From the NCBI GenBank assembly GCA_014885115.2, contig WKLE02006692.1, positions 1 through 49,178 on the forward strand: a stretch of 49,178 bases of DNA, written 5' to 3'. Under the pieces are notes generated by a model. The model made no database searches, was not told the origin of the DNA, and worked only from the letters and a program-made list of their open reading frames with translations. Below, one piece after another: positions 32,525 through 43,273 of this stretch. This stretch comes from Asterionellopsis glacialis. Its lineage: Eukaryota > Bacillariophyta > Plagiogrammaphyceae > Rhaphoneidales > Asterionellopsidaceae. Position 1 is the stretch's first letter. Each line of letters opens with the position of its first letter. A program made the translations under genes and the position numbers.

Positions 32525-33085
32525 ATGTCGCATGATTTAAAATACTACAACATCCTTGGCTGTGTCGGATATAGCTCCTACAATGAGGAGTCGTCCTTGG
32601 ATCAAGAAGCAGAATGGGACAAGCTTAGCCTGACAAGTCACAACGACATGGAGAATTCCTGGGAAGTTCTCACTGAAGTGGAGTCAGTATTGAGTTTTGA
32701 TGCCTCATCTGTATCCAGTGTCCTACCTAGACCAAGTTCATACAAGGAAGCTCTTGTTCGCGAGGGTATTGCCGATCGCCACAAGGATCATACATCCGTG
32801 AGGATATCGGGCACGGCGAAGAAAAAGAAGAAATTGAAGCTCATAAAGGAGAATGATGGAGAAAGTGGAACTGAAGACGACGAGTTCGGTTTTGATGCCA
32901 TTCAAGTGATGAAGGGAATCAAATGTGGAAGAGGTGGTAAGGCGTCCCAGTGGTTCAAAAATAACAAAACAACGATTAAACCATTACCGAAAATTGTAAG
33001 GATAAGTAGGGAACACGATAAACGGCAGGCAAGACAACATTTAAGAAAATATTGCTCTACGAGTAATTTTCGAAATTTGGGTTAA
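32525..33085 (+). CDS. Unrecognised protein, tandem paralogue B
   Basis: A single exon of 186 residues, clearly related to the gene at 30354. It has its own N-terminal 17 residues (MSHDLKYYNILGCVGYSSY) before the shared block NEESSLDQEAEWDKLSL. It keeps SWEVLTEVESVLSFD, PSSYKEALVREGIAD, KKKKKLKLIKEN and DEFGFDAIQVMKGIKCGRGGKA. The acidic residues before SWEVL are fewer (DMEN) than in copy A. The C-terminus is again basic and unrelated. Strong conservation of the two blocks against free drift of the rest suggests both copies are under selection. Function unknown. Confidence 0.72.
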   Translation: MSHDLKYYNILGCVGYSSYNEESSLDQEAEWDKLSLTSHNDMENSWEVLTEVESVLSFDASSVSSVLPRPSSYKEALVREGIADRHKDHTSVRISGTAKKKKKLKLIKENDGESGTEDDEFGFDAIQVMKGIKCGRGGKASQWFKNNKTTIKPLPKIVRISREHDKRQARQHLRKYCSTSNFRNLG

Positions 33086-33260
33086 AAGAATGAAATCGTC
33101 GAAGCTATAGAATCTATAGATTTACTTGAAAAAAATGAAAATAAACCCAATCTATATACTGCAGCATACACGTTCAGCCATATTATGAAATAGACTAGTT
33201 TTCAAAATTGTTTTGAATGCTTCACAACACTCACGGAAAAAAAAATTCAGACGTGCGATT

Positions 33261-35211
33261 TTAACGACGCGACCGACACGCAACAACCGCAGCCCCTGCA
33301 CATAGAGCAGAGGCAGCAACAAGCCAACGAACTGGACGCTCTTGCCGCGGAGTTCCCTCACGATCTTCAACATGATCTCTTGATAATTCAGATGTCTTAG
33401 TACAACCGCATAGTTGCATCACTGTGGTGTACTCTTCCTCGAGAATTTCCAGCGCCCTGTCGACACCCTGTTTACCGCCCGCACCAAGACCCCATATCGC
33501 TGGTTTGAATAGAAATGAATCAATCGAATATAAGCCTACTACTCTCCAGCGCTAATTACAAGAATACGTCAAACGATATCAAATGCAAAAAGTCGTACTT
33601 ACCCGGTCGGCCAATAAAGACGCACTTTGCACCAAGTGCAAGAGCTTTCACGATATCCTTTCCACGCCGAACTCCTCCGTCCATATACACCTCCAGTTTC
33701 CCTTTGGCTGCTCGGACACATTCTTCTACAACCTCGATACTCCCTAGTGTCCCATCAAGTTGTCGCCCGCCATGGTTAGACACAAGCACTGCGTCTACTC
33801 CAGCCTTTACGGCAAGAGCTGTATCCTCTGCAGTCATTATCCCCTTTAAAATAAGTGCAATTCCATATTTCGAGCATTCTCCCTTCATCCACCGAACATC
33901 TTTCCAAGTAAAAGCTGCCGAATGTCCCTGTGATCCAGGTGACGGCAAATTCGAAATATTTCGTAGAGATGGTTGGTTTGGGAAAGTTTTCATCTCCGCA
34001 ATCCATTGAGCATTTTTATAGGTCTTTTCACGATTGCCATTGTTGGCGGTATCGCAAGTAAGAATGACAGCAGAGCACTTCATCTGTGAAAGGTGTGGTA
34101 GGGCCTCTCGGATATATTCACGTTGCAGGCCAGCTCCCTCTCCAGATTGATTGGTAGGTTTGTACGGATAAAATTGAAAGAAGAAAGGAATTTCATTGTC
34201 ATTCATTGCTGATCGAATCCCTTCAATAGGATAACCAGAATAATGAGGGATAGTGTAGATAATACCTGCATCACTGGCAGCCTGAGCCACTGCAATCTCA
34301 CCACCAGGATGGACAGCCTTGGCTCCCGTGAAGGGTCCCACACATATTGGAAATGCTAATTGAACCTTTCCATTGAGAATTGTAGTAGAACAATCTGTTT
34401 GTGATACATCCGTCAAAACTCGCGCACGTAAAGCATACCTTGAAAATCCTTTTCGATTAGCTGCTAATGTTTCTTCATCCTCAGCTCCGTACGATATGAA
34501 GGTAGAAAGTGCAGGTGTCAAATTTGATAAAGATTCTTGTTCCAGAGAAGCAATATTGGGTAATTTTTGTAATTCTTTGGCAATACTGAAACAAACATGA
34601 GGAGATTGTTCTATTTCAGACTCATCTGATACGATCGAAGCCATCTTCATAAAAGCAGGAGTATCGGCTTGGTTGAAGGAAGAATCTGCCTCTTTTGGAG
34701 TAATATTTTCTTCCTCCATGACACCAGGGTCTTTATTTCTTCCGTCTGTCTTTACCTGAAATCCTTGTTCTTCCTGTGCTTGTTGTTGTTTCTTCTGCTG
34801 TGAAGGCATACCAAGGATTTGCTTGCGCCTACCAGTATCGAGCTCGTCCATATTATTATCATCATTGCCTTTTCTTGTTTCTTTCATGGGAGGAATATCA
34901 GCCATAATATCACTGGAAGAAATGTTTTTTCCGATTTTTTCATGTTTAATTTCATTACATTCAACGACATGTTGTACACCATTGCTCTTGTCAGTTTCAG
35001 TATGCAACTGTATTTCCATACCAATGATTCTTTTATGGCGCGGTCCTCTTCTTTTGGGCACTTGCCGTCGTAAATCATCTGCAGTATCATTTTCCTTAGG
35101 TAAATTTGGTAATCCGTCATTCATATTATCAACATGACTACTTATTTGTGTTATTGGAGCATATTTCGCACCTTGAAGATTCCCATCTTGAGCGATTACT
35201 TCTTGATCCAT
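33261..35211 (-). CDS. FMN-dependent alpha-hydroxy-acid dehydrogenase with disordered N-terminus and C-terminal membrane segment
   Basis: Two exons: 35211-33603 (donor GTAAGT) and 33499-33261, giving 615 residues. The first ATG in frame is 35211. Residues 1 to about 205 are polar and low-complexity (QQKKQQQAQEEQ). The FMN enzyme follows: ISYGAEDEETLAANRKGF, RARVLTDVSQTD, FPICVGPFTG, PFFFQFYPYK, ILTCDTANNGNREKTYKN, LILKGIMTAED, SNHGGRQLDG with the catalytic His, and GRPAIWGLGAGG across the intron. This is the glycolate/lactate oxidase family, which oxidises 2-hydroxy acids. The residue matching Tyr24 of spinach glycolate oxidase appears to be Phe (TFISYGAED), while the second Tyr is kept. The last 22 residues (WLVAASALCAGAAVVACRSRR) look like a tail anchor. 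Substrate and organelle are not known. Confidence 0.88.
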
Positions 35212-35537
35212 GATTCCGTTGCAAATGAATTTAAAATCTTTCTCTTTCAATAATTTTCCGGCAAGATAGCTTCCAAGTACTCGTATTTAAGAAATAGTCG
35301 ATGATCATTCAAAACCACATATAATTCTTCTTTGTTTGAGGAAATCGGAACAGGAGAGATCAGAAAATTTGTGCACATGGCCAATCCATTAGGAGATTTG
35401 CAGCACAAGAGATGTCCTATTCATACTGCAACTAGTTAGATCGTGCTGCTCCCAGACTGTTCTTAAACCTTCAGCGGCGTCCGTCTTCGGAACAGTTTTC
35501 CATGCAATTCGGCCTGCATGCATGATGGGGAATCCAG

Positions 35538-36070
35538 CGTACCAGGTACCTGGTAACTGGTACCCCAAGGTACTACCTGGTACAGGTAGGACCTAGAGTA
35601 AGTAGGGTTGTACTAGTTTAGTACAGGTACATGTTACAGTAGTCCTACCCACTCTCGGTTGGGTTAGATTTTGTGCATCGTTTGTCAGTCGTGCTTCTGC
35701 TCGTACGTAGAATTCAACGCCTCAGATCCTACGAAGAGATAGAGACGGACCGGTTGTCGCTCCTACAAGTATCTAAATTGGTATCCCCTAGAAAGTAGGA
35801 CCTAAGTCCACAGGTACCAGGTACCAATTACTTTCTACCATGTACAGCAGGTACTGTAGTCCATTGTAATACGAGGTACAGGTAGGTGGGACCAATATGT
35901 ACCAGGTAGGACATCTCAGGAAGTATGACTACCTGGTACATGGTATTAAGCAGTAAGGACCCTACAGGTAGGACCTAGTAGTTGGTACAGGTACCTGTAC
36001 CACGTACGGTACCAGGTACTGTACCTGGTAGCAACTTACCCGGTACAATATACCTGGTACCAGGTAGTGC
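35538..36070. repeat. Large GTAC-palindrome repeat cluster
   Basis: More than twenty variants of TACCAGGTAC, TACCTGGTAC, GGTACAGGTAGGAC and TAGTCCTACC occur in about 530 bases, many overlapping and in both orientations. Perfect palindromes such as GGTACAGGTACCTGTACC and GTACCTGGTACCAGGTA are present. The cluster begins about 330 bases upstream of the dehydrogenase ATG. The words are not in a regular tandem array. Confidence 0.85.
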
Positions 36071-36280
36071 TAATAACTACCTAGAAAAGTTCTTTTCTCA
36101 GTCATGCATCGTGACTAGAGCTTGTACGCAGTCTACGCTAGAAAAGCACAAGCATGTTTGGGAAAACCGGCAAAATCTCAGTGCTCCCATAAAAAGATAA
36201 AACTGAGCAAACAATCAACGAGCCGGAAAGCACTGCATGCCAAGCTTAGGCCGTTACCACGAAGAATTCAACACAACATA

Positions 36281-36418
36281 ATGAACGAAGATTCCAAATT
36301 AAACCACGAAGAAGAGATCAGCGACAACGAGGAGGGCTACTCTGAGTTGCCGTCATATGAAGACATAGGTCATGTTGATCACGAAGACACCCACGATGGC
36401 GCAGCAACGAGGTCAGTG
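36281..36418 (+). pseudogene. Possible truncated copy of the 36900 gene's 5' end
   Basis: From ATG 36281 a short frame reads MNEDSKLNHEEEISDNEEG and ends in DTHDGAATRS before a GTCAGT donor-like site. The gene at 36900 begins MNENREAPEQ and has EGVHDGSEWRSAT at a similar distance. The likeness is weak but the order is the same. It could instead be a small separate gene or a first exon. Confidence 0.25.
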
Positions 36419-36899
36419 CTAGCTGTACTTGTGTCAATCAAAACTTGTAGAATTTTACGTTCGCCTGATACTGATGAATGCAGGGAATCATGATCACGTC
36501 TGATTTCGGGTTTTCTTGGGGTCTTGAGTGTTGAGAGTTGCGAAGAGAATTCTCCAAGCTGGTGTTCACTCCTACTTATTATCTGTATGTCCGTACGTGA
36601 ATCTACCGGTACATGGAAAGAAAACGGATAATTCCAATAATTGTTGTACACGTCATCATATTTCTCAGCTAGCCAATCATACGGCTCCATTCCGCATCGA
36701 TGTATCGTGGATATGTTGGAGACAGCCCCGCACCCCCCCGATTTATGATTCTTCCATGAAACTGCTTCCATGACTGATCAAACCGGTGGTGAAGCTGCAA
36801 CCAGCCAATGCATGTTTGAAGCCTGAATAAACTTTCTTTAATTGACAAGAAAACTCACAATGTTGCTCTTTCATTTTTCAATTTTTTAAAACTGTACGG

Positions 36900-38351
36900 A
36901 TGAATGAAAACAGAGAAGCTCCTGAGCAGCCAGACGAGCTTTTTTTGAGCTGTATTGAAGAAGAAAGTAAGTTTGCACCCGATTTGGATATCAATGAACT
37001 TGTTCATAGTCCCTGTGACGAAGGAGTTCATGATGGATCAGAATGGCGTTCAGCTACCATGGATGTGGCCCTGCCAACGGATTGGACACCTGCATTTCGA
37101 ATGGTGGAGCCACCATCAAGCGGAGGCCTTCGTACTCATGTCCCCCCCCCAGAAGAGCCAGTTCCAATGGAAGACCTTAGCCCGGAAGAGCTAAAGTTAC
37201 AGTTGCCCAAACAGTGGCAGAACAAGAATAAAGAAAATCTCGAGAAAGTACCCACGTTCTACCCCATGGAAGCGACCAATGTATATTTACCCATGGAAGA
37301 TTTTACCGAAGGAACGATGTTAACAGATATCGCGGGATGCTTCAAAGAGATGAGTGTCCACGCTGTGTACTTTAACGACCCTGTTGCTGTCGCCATACTC
37401 ACCCCCGAGAACGTGGAAATGTACCTTTCATTTTGGAAGGATAAGGCAGAAAAACAAGTCATTGTCGAAATTCAACGTCGCAGAGGATGCTCTGTCACAT
37501 TCCACAAGTACGCCAATCATATGCTAGATGCCGCAACCAACAAGTTCACACTCGATAGTGCAAGCGAATTTGTAAGAGCAAGCCAAGACATCGACATGGC
37601 TAGTATGAAAAATGCTGAACTTATGCTTTACGGAGAAGTTGCCAAAAATAGCAACAAACTAAAGGAAGAATCGGTCGTTGCAATTGAGATTGGATACGAA
37701 CTTCTCAAGAAAGAACGAATTGACGCCAGGCTACTTGGACTTGAGAGCTTCTATCTCTTGACCAACCCAAGGCGAACCGCTCTTTCCACTACTATTATGG
37801 CAAGCAAGGCTGTGTTGCTAGGTGAGGGTTATAAGGAAATACGTGAGATGATTCTACATATTATTTACAACAAATCCTTAGGCGACGACAATTTCGGAAA
37901 GGGAGGCATGGACATGGAGCCAGACAGTGACGACGAGGACTTTTTTGAAGCTGACGGTGATACAAGCGAATATCCACCACACTTGAAGGACACCGTTAGC
38001 GTCATGTACAACCTGGCTCTGTCCACCCTTGCTAACGCTCTCGAGGTGATGAGCAATGAAGATCCTGATGCCATCATCAAATTCATGCAATATGCTGAAT
38101 CTAATGGAGATTTAGATATTCTAATTGTACTGCTGAATGAAACTGCGAGAGCAGAAAAGAAACCTCACAATGCCTGTGTCACGTGCAAAAGTTTGCGTTT
38201 TATATGCAAGAAGAATAAGAAAGCCATGTTGAAAGTTCAAGAAAACGTGAAGGACGTAATCAACGCTCACAAAGTAGGCTCGAAAACCCACCGGAGACTT
38301 GAAGATGAAGCATTGAAATTGTGGAAGCTTTTATATTACGGAATCAATTAG
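36900..38351 (+). CDS. Unrecognised conserved-looking helical protein
   Basis: A single exon of 483 residues. No named domain is certain. Residues 1-130 are acidic and Pro-rich (PPPEEPVPMEDLSPEEL). From about 140 the chain is helical and repeat-like: FKEMSVHAVYFNDPVAVAIL, FWKDKAEKQVIVEIQRRRGC, SVTFHKYANHMLDAATNKF, AIEIGYELLKKERIDARLLGLESFYLL, then TVSVMYNLALSTLANALEV. This could be an armadillo- or HEAT-type solenoid with an acidic loop (PDSDDEDFFEADGD) near residue 345. The C-terminal part has CVTCKSLRFICKKNKK, a possible Cys pair. No signal peptide or membrane segment is seen. A protein-interaction role is only a guess. Confidence 0.78.
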   Translation: MNENREAPEQPDELFLSCIEEESKFAPDLDINELVHSPCDEGVHDGSEWRSATMDVALPTDWTPAFRMVEPPSSGGLRTHVPPPEEPVPMEDLSPEELKLQLPKQWQNKNKENLEKVPTFYPMEATNVYLPMEDFTEGTMLTDIAGCFKEMSVHAVYFNDPVAVAILTPENVEMYLSFWKDKAEKQVIVEIQRRRGCSVTFHKYANHMLDAATNKFTLDSASEFVRASQDIDMASMKNAELMLYGEVAKNSNKLKEESVVAIEIGYELLKKERIDARLLGLESFYLLTNPRRTALSTTIMASKAVLLGEGYKEIREMILHIIYNKSLGDDNFGKGGMDMEPDSDDEDFFEADGDTSEYPPHLKDTVSVMYNLALSTLANALEVMSNEDPDAIIKFMQYAESNGDLDILIVLLNETARAEKKPHNACVTCKSLRFICKKNKKAMLKVQENVKDVINAHKVGSKTHRRLEDEALKLWKLLYYGIN

Positions 38352-39308
38352 ATCATCATGTCTCGGGAACATGCGCCAAGAAGAAGAACAAGTGACCAAC
38401 AAGACAAGTGTTTTCTTACATTATAGATATCGATATTTAGCCCTTCTGATGTCAAGCCGTATTAGCCTATATGGACTCTGGTCGAATGATGCTCTACCCA
38501 GTCTAACGGGCAGACTAATTCAAGACATTGCCCGCAAGATCAACAAAGTCGCTCTGATTCACCCACCATTATTAAATTCGATGGACAGCCTAGACAAACG
38601 GAGCAAACTTCGCTAAGAAAAGGTATTCGTTTTCGTTGTTGCCACCCTCTTAATTCTGCGTGGAAAGATCGAGGGAAAAGCGAGTAGTTGCTGCCAAATG
38701 TAAAATATTAGAGGCTTTGCCACTCTTGCAATGGAAAAAAGCGCAACTAAAAAGTTAGAGCTCGCAAAGATGACTTATCAAATTAAGTCAACCATTAATA
38801 GAGACATGGAGAAGTTGAATCGCCACTGCGCCAACTAGCATATGTGGACTAAATCCACATGCTTTGGGGAAGAAAAGTGTGTGGATTGAACTTCTTGTAT
38901 TCTTTATCCAAAATCCCCAACGTAACCATATATATACATCTATTCTTCAACATTTTATGGAAAAATTGTTCACATCATTGACGCACTGTGCAGTCTACAC
39001 GCACGATTCCATTGCAACCTACCAGCTATAAATGGGATTGTTCCTCGAGACAAAACAAAAACAACTCTAAGTATTATATTATACAACTCCATGCACATAA
39101 TTTTAGAAGAGAGTTTTACTGTTTATCTTTTTAATTGCTCAAGGAGTTAGAAAATTGGTAGATTGCTTGTTTCCGTTTCTTTTGATGCGACAAAGCGTAT
39201 TTGCCATCATGTTCATTTCTGCATGATTTAATTAGTTTAACACTATCCTATGTTTTTGTTTGTCATGCCTTCTTTTCTCACTCCCTGCAGATCGTAAACC
39301 GATTCTAT
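38352..39308. other. Convergent intergenic region
   Basis: Downstream of the helical protein and of the minus-strand gene at 39309. One 81-codon frame starting at 38371 shows no domain and is not called. Nothing else is recognised. Confidence 0.45.
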
Positions 39309-39761
39309 CTAAAGAACACCATCTAAACCAAGCAAATCCTGAGCAGAGCGAGCCTGTTGATTCTTTTGGTCGTGAAGACCTGCAAGCCACATTGGAGGTT
39401 CCTTCTTTACGGCATTTTCACCATGATCATGATGAAATGTGGAAGTTAAATTTGCACTAGCTTGATGAGGTTGAAGATTGACGTACATGATATAATTTAA
39501 AAATAATAGAAAAAGTACACCTGCAACTAAAAACGTAATTAGAAATCTTTCAAATGGAGATGTGACATGAATGACAACTGTTGGGGCATGTTGTTGTAGA
39601 CGTGGATGTTGATGTGATCGATAATGAATATTACGATGTTCCTTTTCGTCGCCTGACTGATGCTGCTGTTGTTGTTCTTGTTGTTGGTTCTCAATATCAT
39701 CAAATGGAATGGCTTCATGTACCACACCTGATACGCCATTGCCTAAATTGAATGGAATCAT
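39309..39761 (-). CDS. Small single-pass membrane protein, unknown
   Basis: A single exon of 150 residues with ATG at 39761. The N-terminal half is polar and Gln/His-rich (ENQQQEQQQQHQS). One strong membrane helix, FLITFLVAGVLFLLFLNYIMYV, spans about residues 72-93. The C-terminal part has FHHDHGE and a polar tail. There is no signal peptide. No family is recognised. The clean membrane segment and the intact frame argue for a real gene. Confidence 0.6.
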   Translation of the reverse strand: MIPFNLGNGVSGVVHEAIPFDDIENQQQEQQQQHQSGDEKEHRNIHYRSHQHPRLQQHAPTVVIHVTSPFERFLITFLVAGVLFLLFLNYIMYVNLQPHQASANLTSTFHHDHGENAVKKEPPMWLAGLHDQKNQQARSAQDLLGLDGVL

Positions 39762-40373
39762 GGTCGTGATTTTTTGTCCTTTTTTGTTTGCTGCTTTGTT
39801 TGTTTGGTTGGTTGCTATTTTTCCCCCTTTGTTTGTTTGCGATAGTCTCTAGGAGTTCTCGTTTTTTCCATCACGCGAAACCCAAGAAAGCGTGGGACAT
39901 CACTGTATTTTCTCTATCTTATTCTCTCGGGTGGAGATTCGAATCGTGTTATTTTTTATATATGAGCTTATATCCTCAACCAGATTCTCTCTTTCTAAGA
40001 TGATGGCGTCAAGAAGATATTGCTGAGGAGAGAGCACGAAATCAGACTGCAGTACTGTAATTTTTTTCCCGGCTCTGCATGACGTGTAGGCCTTACGTAC
40101 ATTTGTACGCTTTTTGAATACTGAGAATGAACGAGGGCCAGAGCCACAAATCCCCTCCTGCGGTTTTTGGTTCAAGCTTTCACGCCGCCCCGTTCGCCAC
40201 CTACCGATAACATACCGTACAGATCCAAGATCTGCAGATTCACGGTTCTCTGCAACCAAGAGAAACTCCCAACAACGACTGGGAGGAAAAAAATAAAGGG
40301 TGCATATCGTCCATCTTCTGGTCATAGTCTTTCGAGACGTACACGCACTAGGAATTATAGACTAATAAACAAG
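39762..40373. promoter_or_regulatory. Divergent intergenic region and HisRS leader with uORF
   Basis: This holds the promoters of the membrane protein (-) and HisRS (+). An ATG at 40127 opens a 27-codon upstream frame ending at 40210 that could damp HisRS translation. The HisRS frame itself is open from 40131 to 40374 but contains no ATG there. Confidence 0.45.
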
Positions 40374-43273
40374 ATGACGCGATCTGTTTTGATTGGAAAG
40401 GGGCGTCGTGTCACATTGGAGGAGTTAGAATGTGTTGCCAACGGTGATGGAGTTTTAGAATTAAACTTTCCTGAAGGATCGGTCTGTCCTGAAAACGCGG
40501 ATGAAATCGCTGCCAAGGGAATAGATGAGGCAACTGCTGCCTTGGCATCCTTATCCGTCGAGGACGGAAGTGATTCATTGTCATCCGCTGCCACTGTTGC
40601 TACCTTGACTATTCTTGCATTAAATTTATCTCAGGGTCGTATTCTTGCGACAGGTGCTGAAACGGAAAAGATTGTCACGGCCTTGGTAGACATTGTAAAT
40701 GTCTTTAAGGCCAATAAGGGAGAGAAAAAATTGAGTCTCCCAACTGAGCCATCTGCATTCGTTGCATCTCTTGCAAAACTGATTTCTTCTGCGACTGATG
40801 AAGAAACATTGAAAGCTGCTCTTTCGACCTCTACAATCTCTCGTACCATTGATTTAGCTGTAGGGGGTCTAGCAACCGTCCGTGCCAATTCTCTCTGCAC
40901 AGCTGCTACTCCTGTCGCTGCACTTTCCTGTGAACGTACCAACGTGAATATCCATGCCTTTGCTGAAGTCAAGTATGATATCAATCGTCCTCACCGAGGA
41001 CTCATCACAACAGCTGCTGCCTTGCGTGCCATGTTGCAGGGAAGTAAATTTGCTACCTCTGCCAAAGGTCAAGAAGGGTCCAACGACAGTGTGACTGCCA
41101 TCCCTCAACAGCACGGCCCTGCCCAAGAATCTCTCAAGGCTACTAGCAAAACACTTGAATTAGAAATTAATTGTTTTGAATCGAATGCTTCCGATGAATT
41201 AGATGTCACTGTAGCCACCCTTGCTTTGAAACAGGCCTTGGAGGCTGTTGCAACACTTCATGATGGATCCAGGGCAAGAACGGAACCAACGACAACAAGT
41301 AGTACTAGTAGTTCGGTGGAAGCGAAATCAACTTGTGCATTTACCTTGCAGGCTGCTGTCGAGCAATTGGGTCAATCGCTTCAAACGGAGGCTCAAATTG
41401 GATGTGACTTTTGCAAATCTGAAATTGCAAAAGCAGAAGAGGAAGCTCGGGAACAAGAAGCCGCCAAGGCTGCACGAGCAGCCGCAAGTGCACCTCGTAA
41501 TGCCAATACAGCAGCTGGTGGCGACGGTGAAGATGAATTTGCTGGGATGACGGAAGCTCAAAAGAAAAAGATTTTGAAAAAGCGAGCTGAAAAAGAAGCC
41601 AAAGCTGCCAAAAAGGCCAAGGCTAAGGCCAATAAGGGTGTAAGTATCTTTGGTGCTGGTACACAATCCATTTGCGATGTTTTGACGAGTGCCAATTATG
41701 AATTGACTCCCGACAGTATCGAGCAATTGGATGATATCGTCGCAAAGTTGTTGAGTGGTGGTATGCAACGTAAACCTAAAATTCCAAAGGGAACTCGTGA
41801 TTACTTACCAGAACAAATGATGATCCGACAACAAGCGTTCAACATTATCCGTCGTGTATTTCAATCGCATGGTGCTGTTGAAATTGATACACCCGTCTTT
41901 GAATTAAAGGAAACCTTGACTGGCAAATACGGTGAAGATTCAAAGCTTATTTATGATTTAGCGGATCAAGGTGGTGAACTTTTGGCACTCCGATACGATT
42001 TGACGGTTCCCTTTGCTCGATTCCTCTCACTCAATCCAGTCGGTAACATCAAACGATTCCACATTGGTAAGGTGTACCGAAGAGATCAACCTCAATTGAG
42101 TAAGGGACGGTACCGTGAGTTTTACCAGTGTGATTTTGATATTGCCGGTGATTACGCACGTATGGTTCCCGACTCGGAGTGTTTGTGTGTGGCTTGCGAA
42201 ATTCTCGATTCACTTCCCATTGGTGACTTTGGTATAAAGGTAAATCACAGATGTTTGTTGGATGCCATCCTTGACATTTGCGGTGTACCTGCGGACAAAT
42301 TCAGAACAATTTGTTCCGCGGTTGACAAACTTGATAAGGAAGAATGGGAAGATGTGAAGAAAGAAATGGTGGACGATAAGGGACTTGCACCTGAAGTTGC
42401 CGATAAGATTGGAAAGTTTGTGGTGTACAAGGGAGAACCATGGGCATTGTACAATGAGCTCATGGATGGTAAAAAGTTTGGAAAACACGCAGGTGCCCTC
42501 AAGGCAATGGAAGATTTGAGGATTTGTTTTGAATATCTCGAGTCCATGGACAAGCTCAAGTTCATTTCATTCGACTTGAGTCTTGCACGCGGTTTGGATT
42601 ATTACACTGGTATCATCTACGAAGCTGTTTGCATGAGTGGTAACACCCAGGTTGGAAGTATTGGTGGTGGTGGACGATACGACAATCTTGTATCTATGTT
42701 CCAAGAAGCTGGTAAACAGACACCGTGTGTCGGAGTGAGTGTTGGAATTGAGCGTGTCTTCACGCTTATGGAGGCCAAGTAAGTACACATTCAAATCATT
42801 ATATTCCGTGATAAAGTGACGCAATACTTCTTCTCAAATATAATATATACTTTCTTAAATTCTTTCGCCACTATTTTACACTATTTTACAGACTCCGTGA
42901 AGAACAGGGTGGATCGATTAAGCAGCCTAATGTAGATGTATTGGTATGCTCTGTTGGTGAGGGTATGATGACACAAAGAATGAAGGTTGCAAAACTCTTG
43001 TGGGATTCTAAAATCAGTGCTGAGTTCAGTCAACAGGAGAACCCCAAACTCAAATTTGAGCTTAAAGACGCTCTTGAGAGAGGCATTCCTTTCATGGCAA
43101 TTATTGGCGAGGACGAAGTTAAGGAGAACAAATGCATCATTAAGGATTTAAAGGCAAGGACAGAAGAGAGTGTTGCCATGGCAGACGTTGTTTCAACACT
43201 GCGTCAGAAGGGTGCCATTCCAGTTGGATGTGAGTTTGCAGCTGAGATGCTTGCGCAAGAAAATTCATCATAA
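40374..43273 (+). CDS. Histidyl-tRNA synthetase, plant-like with long N-terminal domain
   Basis: Two exons: 40374-42778 (donor GTAAGT) and 42892-43273, giving 928 residues. Start ATG 40374 (context AACAAG) is the first in frame. Residues 1 to about 400 form the poorly known N-terminal domain also found in plant cytosolic HisRS (for example [16 protein letters not shown]). A Lys/Ala-rich linker leads to the class II core: [93 protein letters not shown] and GGGGRYDNL. The C-terminal anticodon-binding domain lies in exon 2 ([10 protein letters not shown] to [17 protein letters not shown]). It charges tRNA-His in the cytosol. A second product for mitochondria or plastid is possible from the upstream open frame. 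Confidence 0.95.

Noticed and set aside
36379..36771. 130-codon minus-strand frame
   Set aside because: It overlaps the candidate exon at 36281-36418, has no recognisable domain and no support beyond being open. It is not called but remains possible.
39936..39956. GATTCGAATC word resembling a tRNA T-loop
   Set aside because: No acceptor stem, D-arm or anticodon arm can be built around it.
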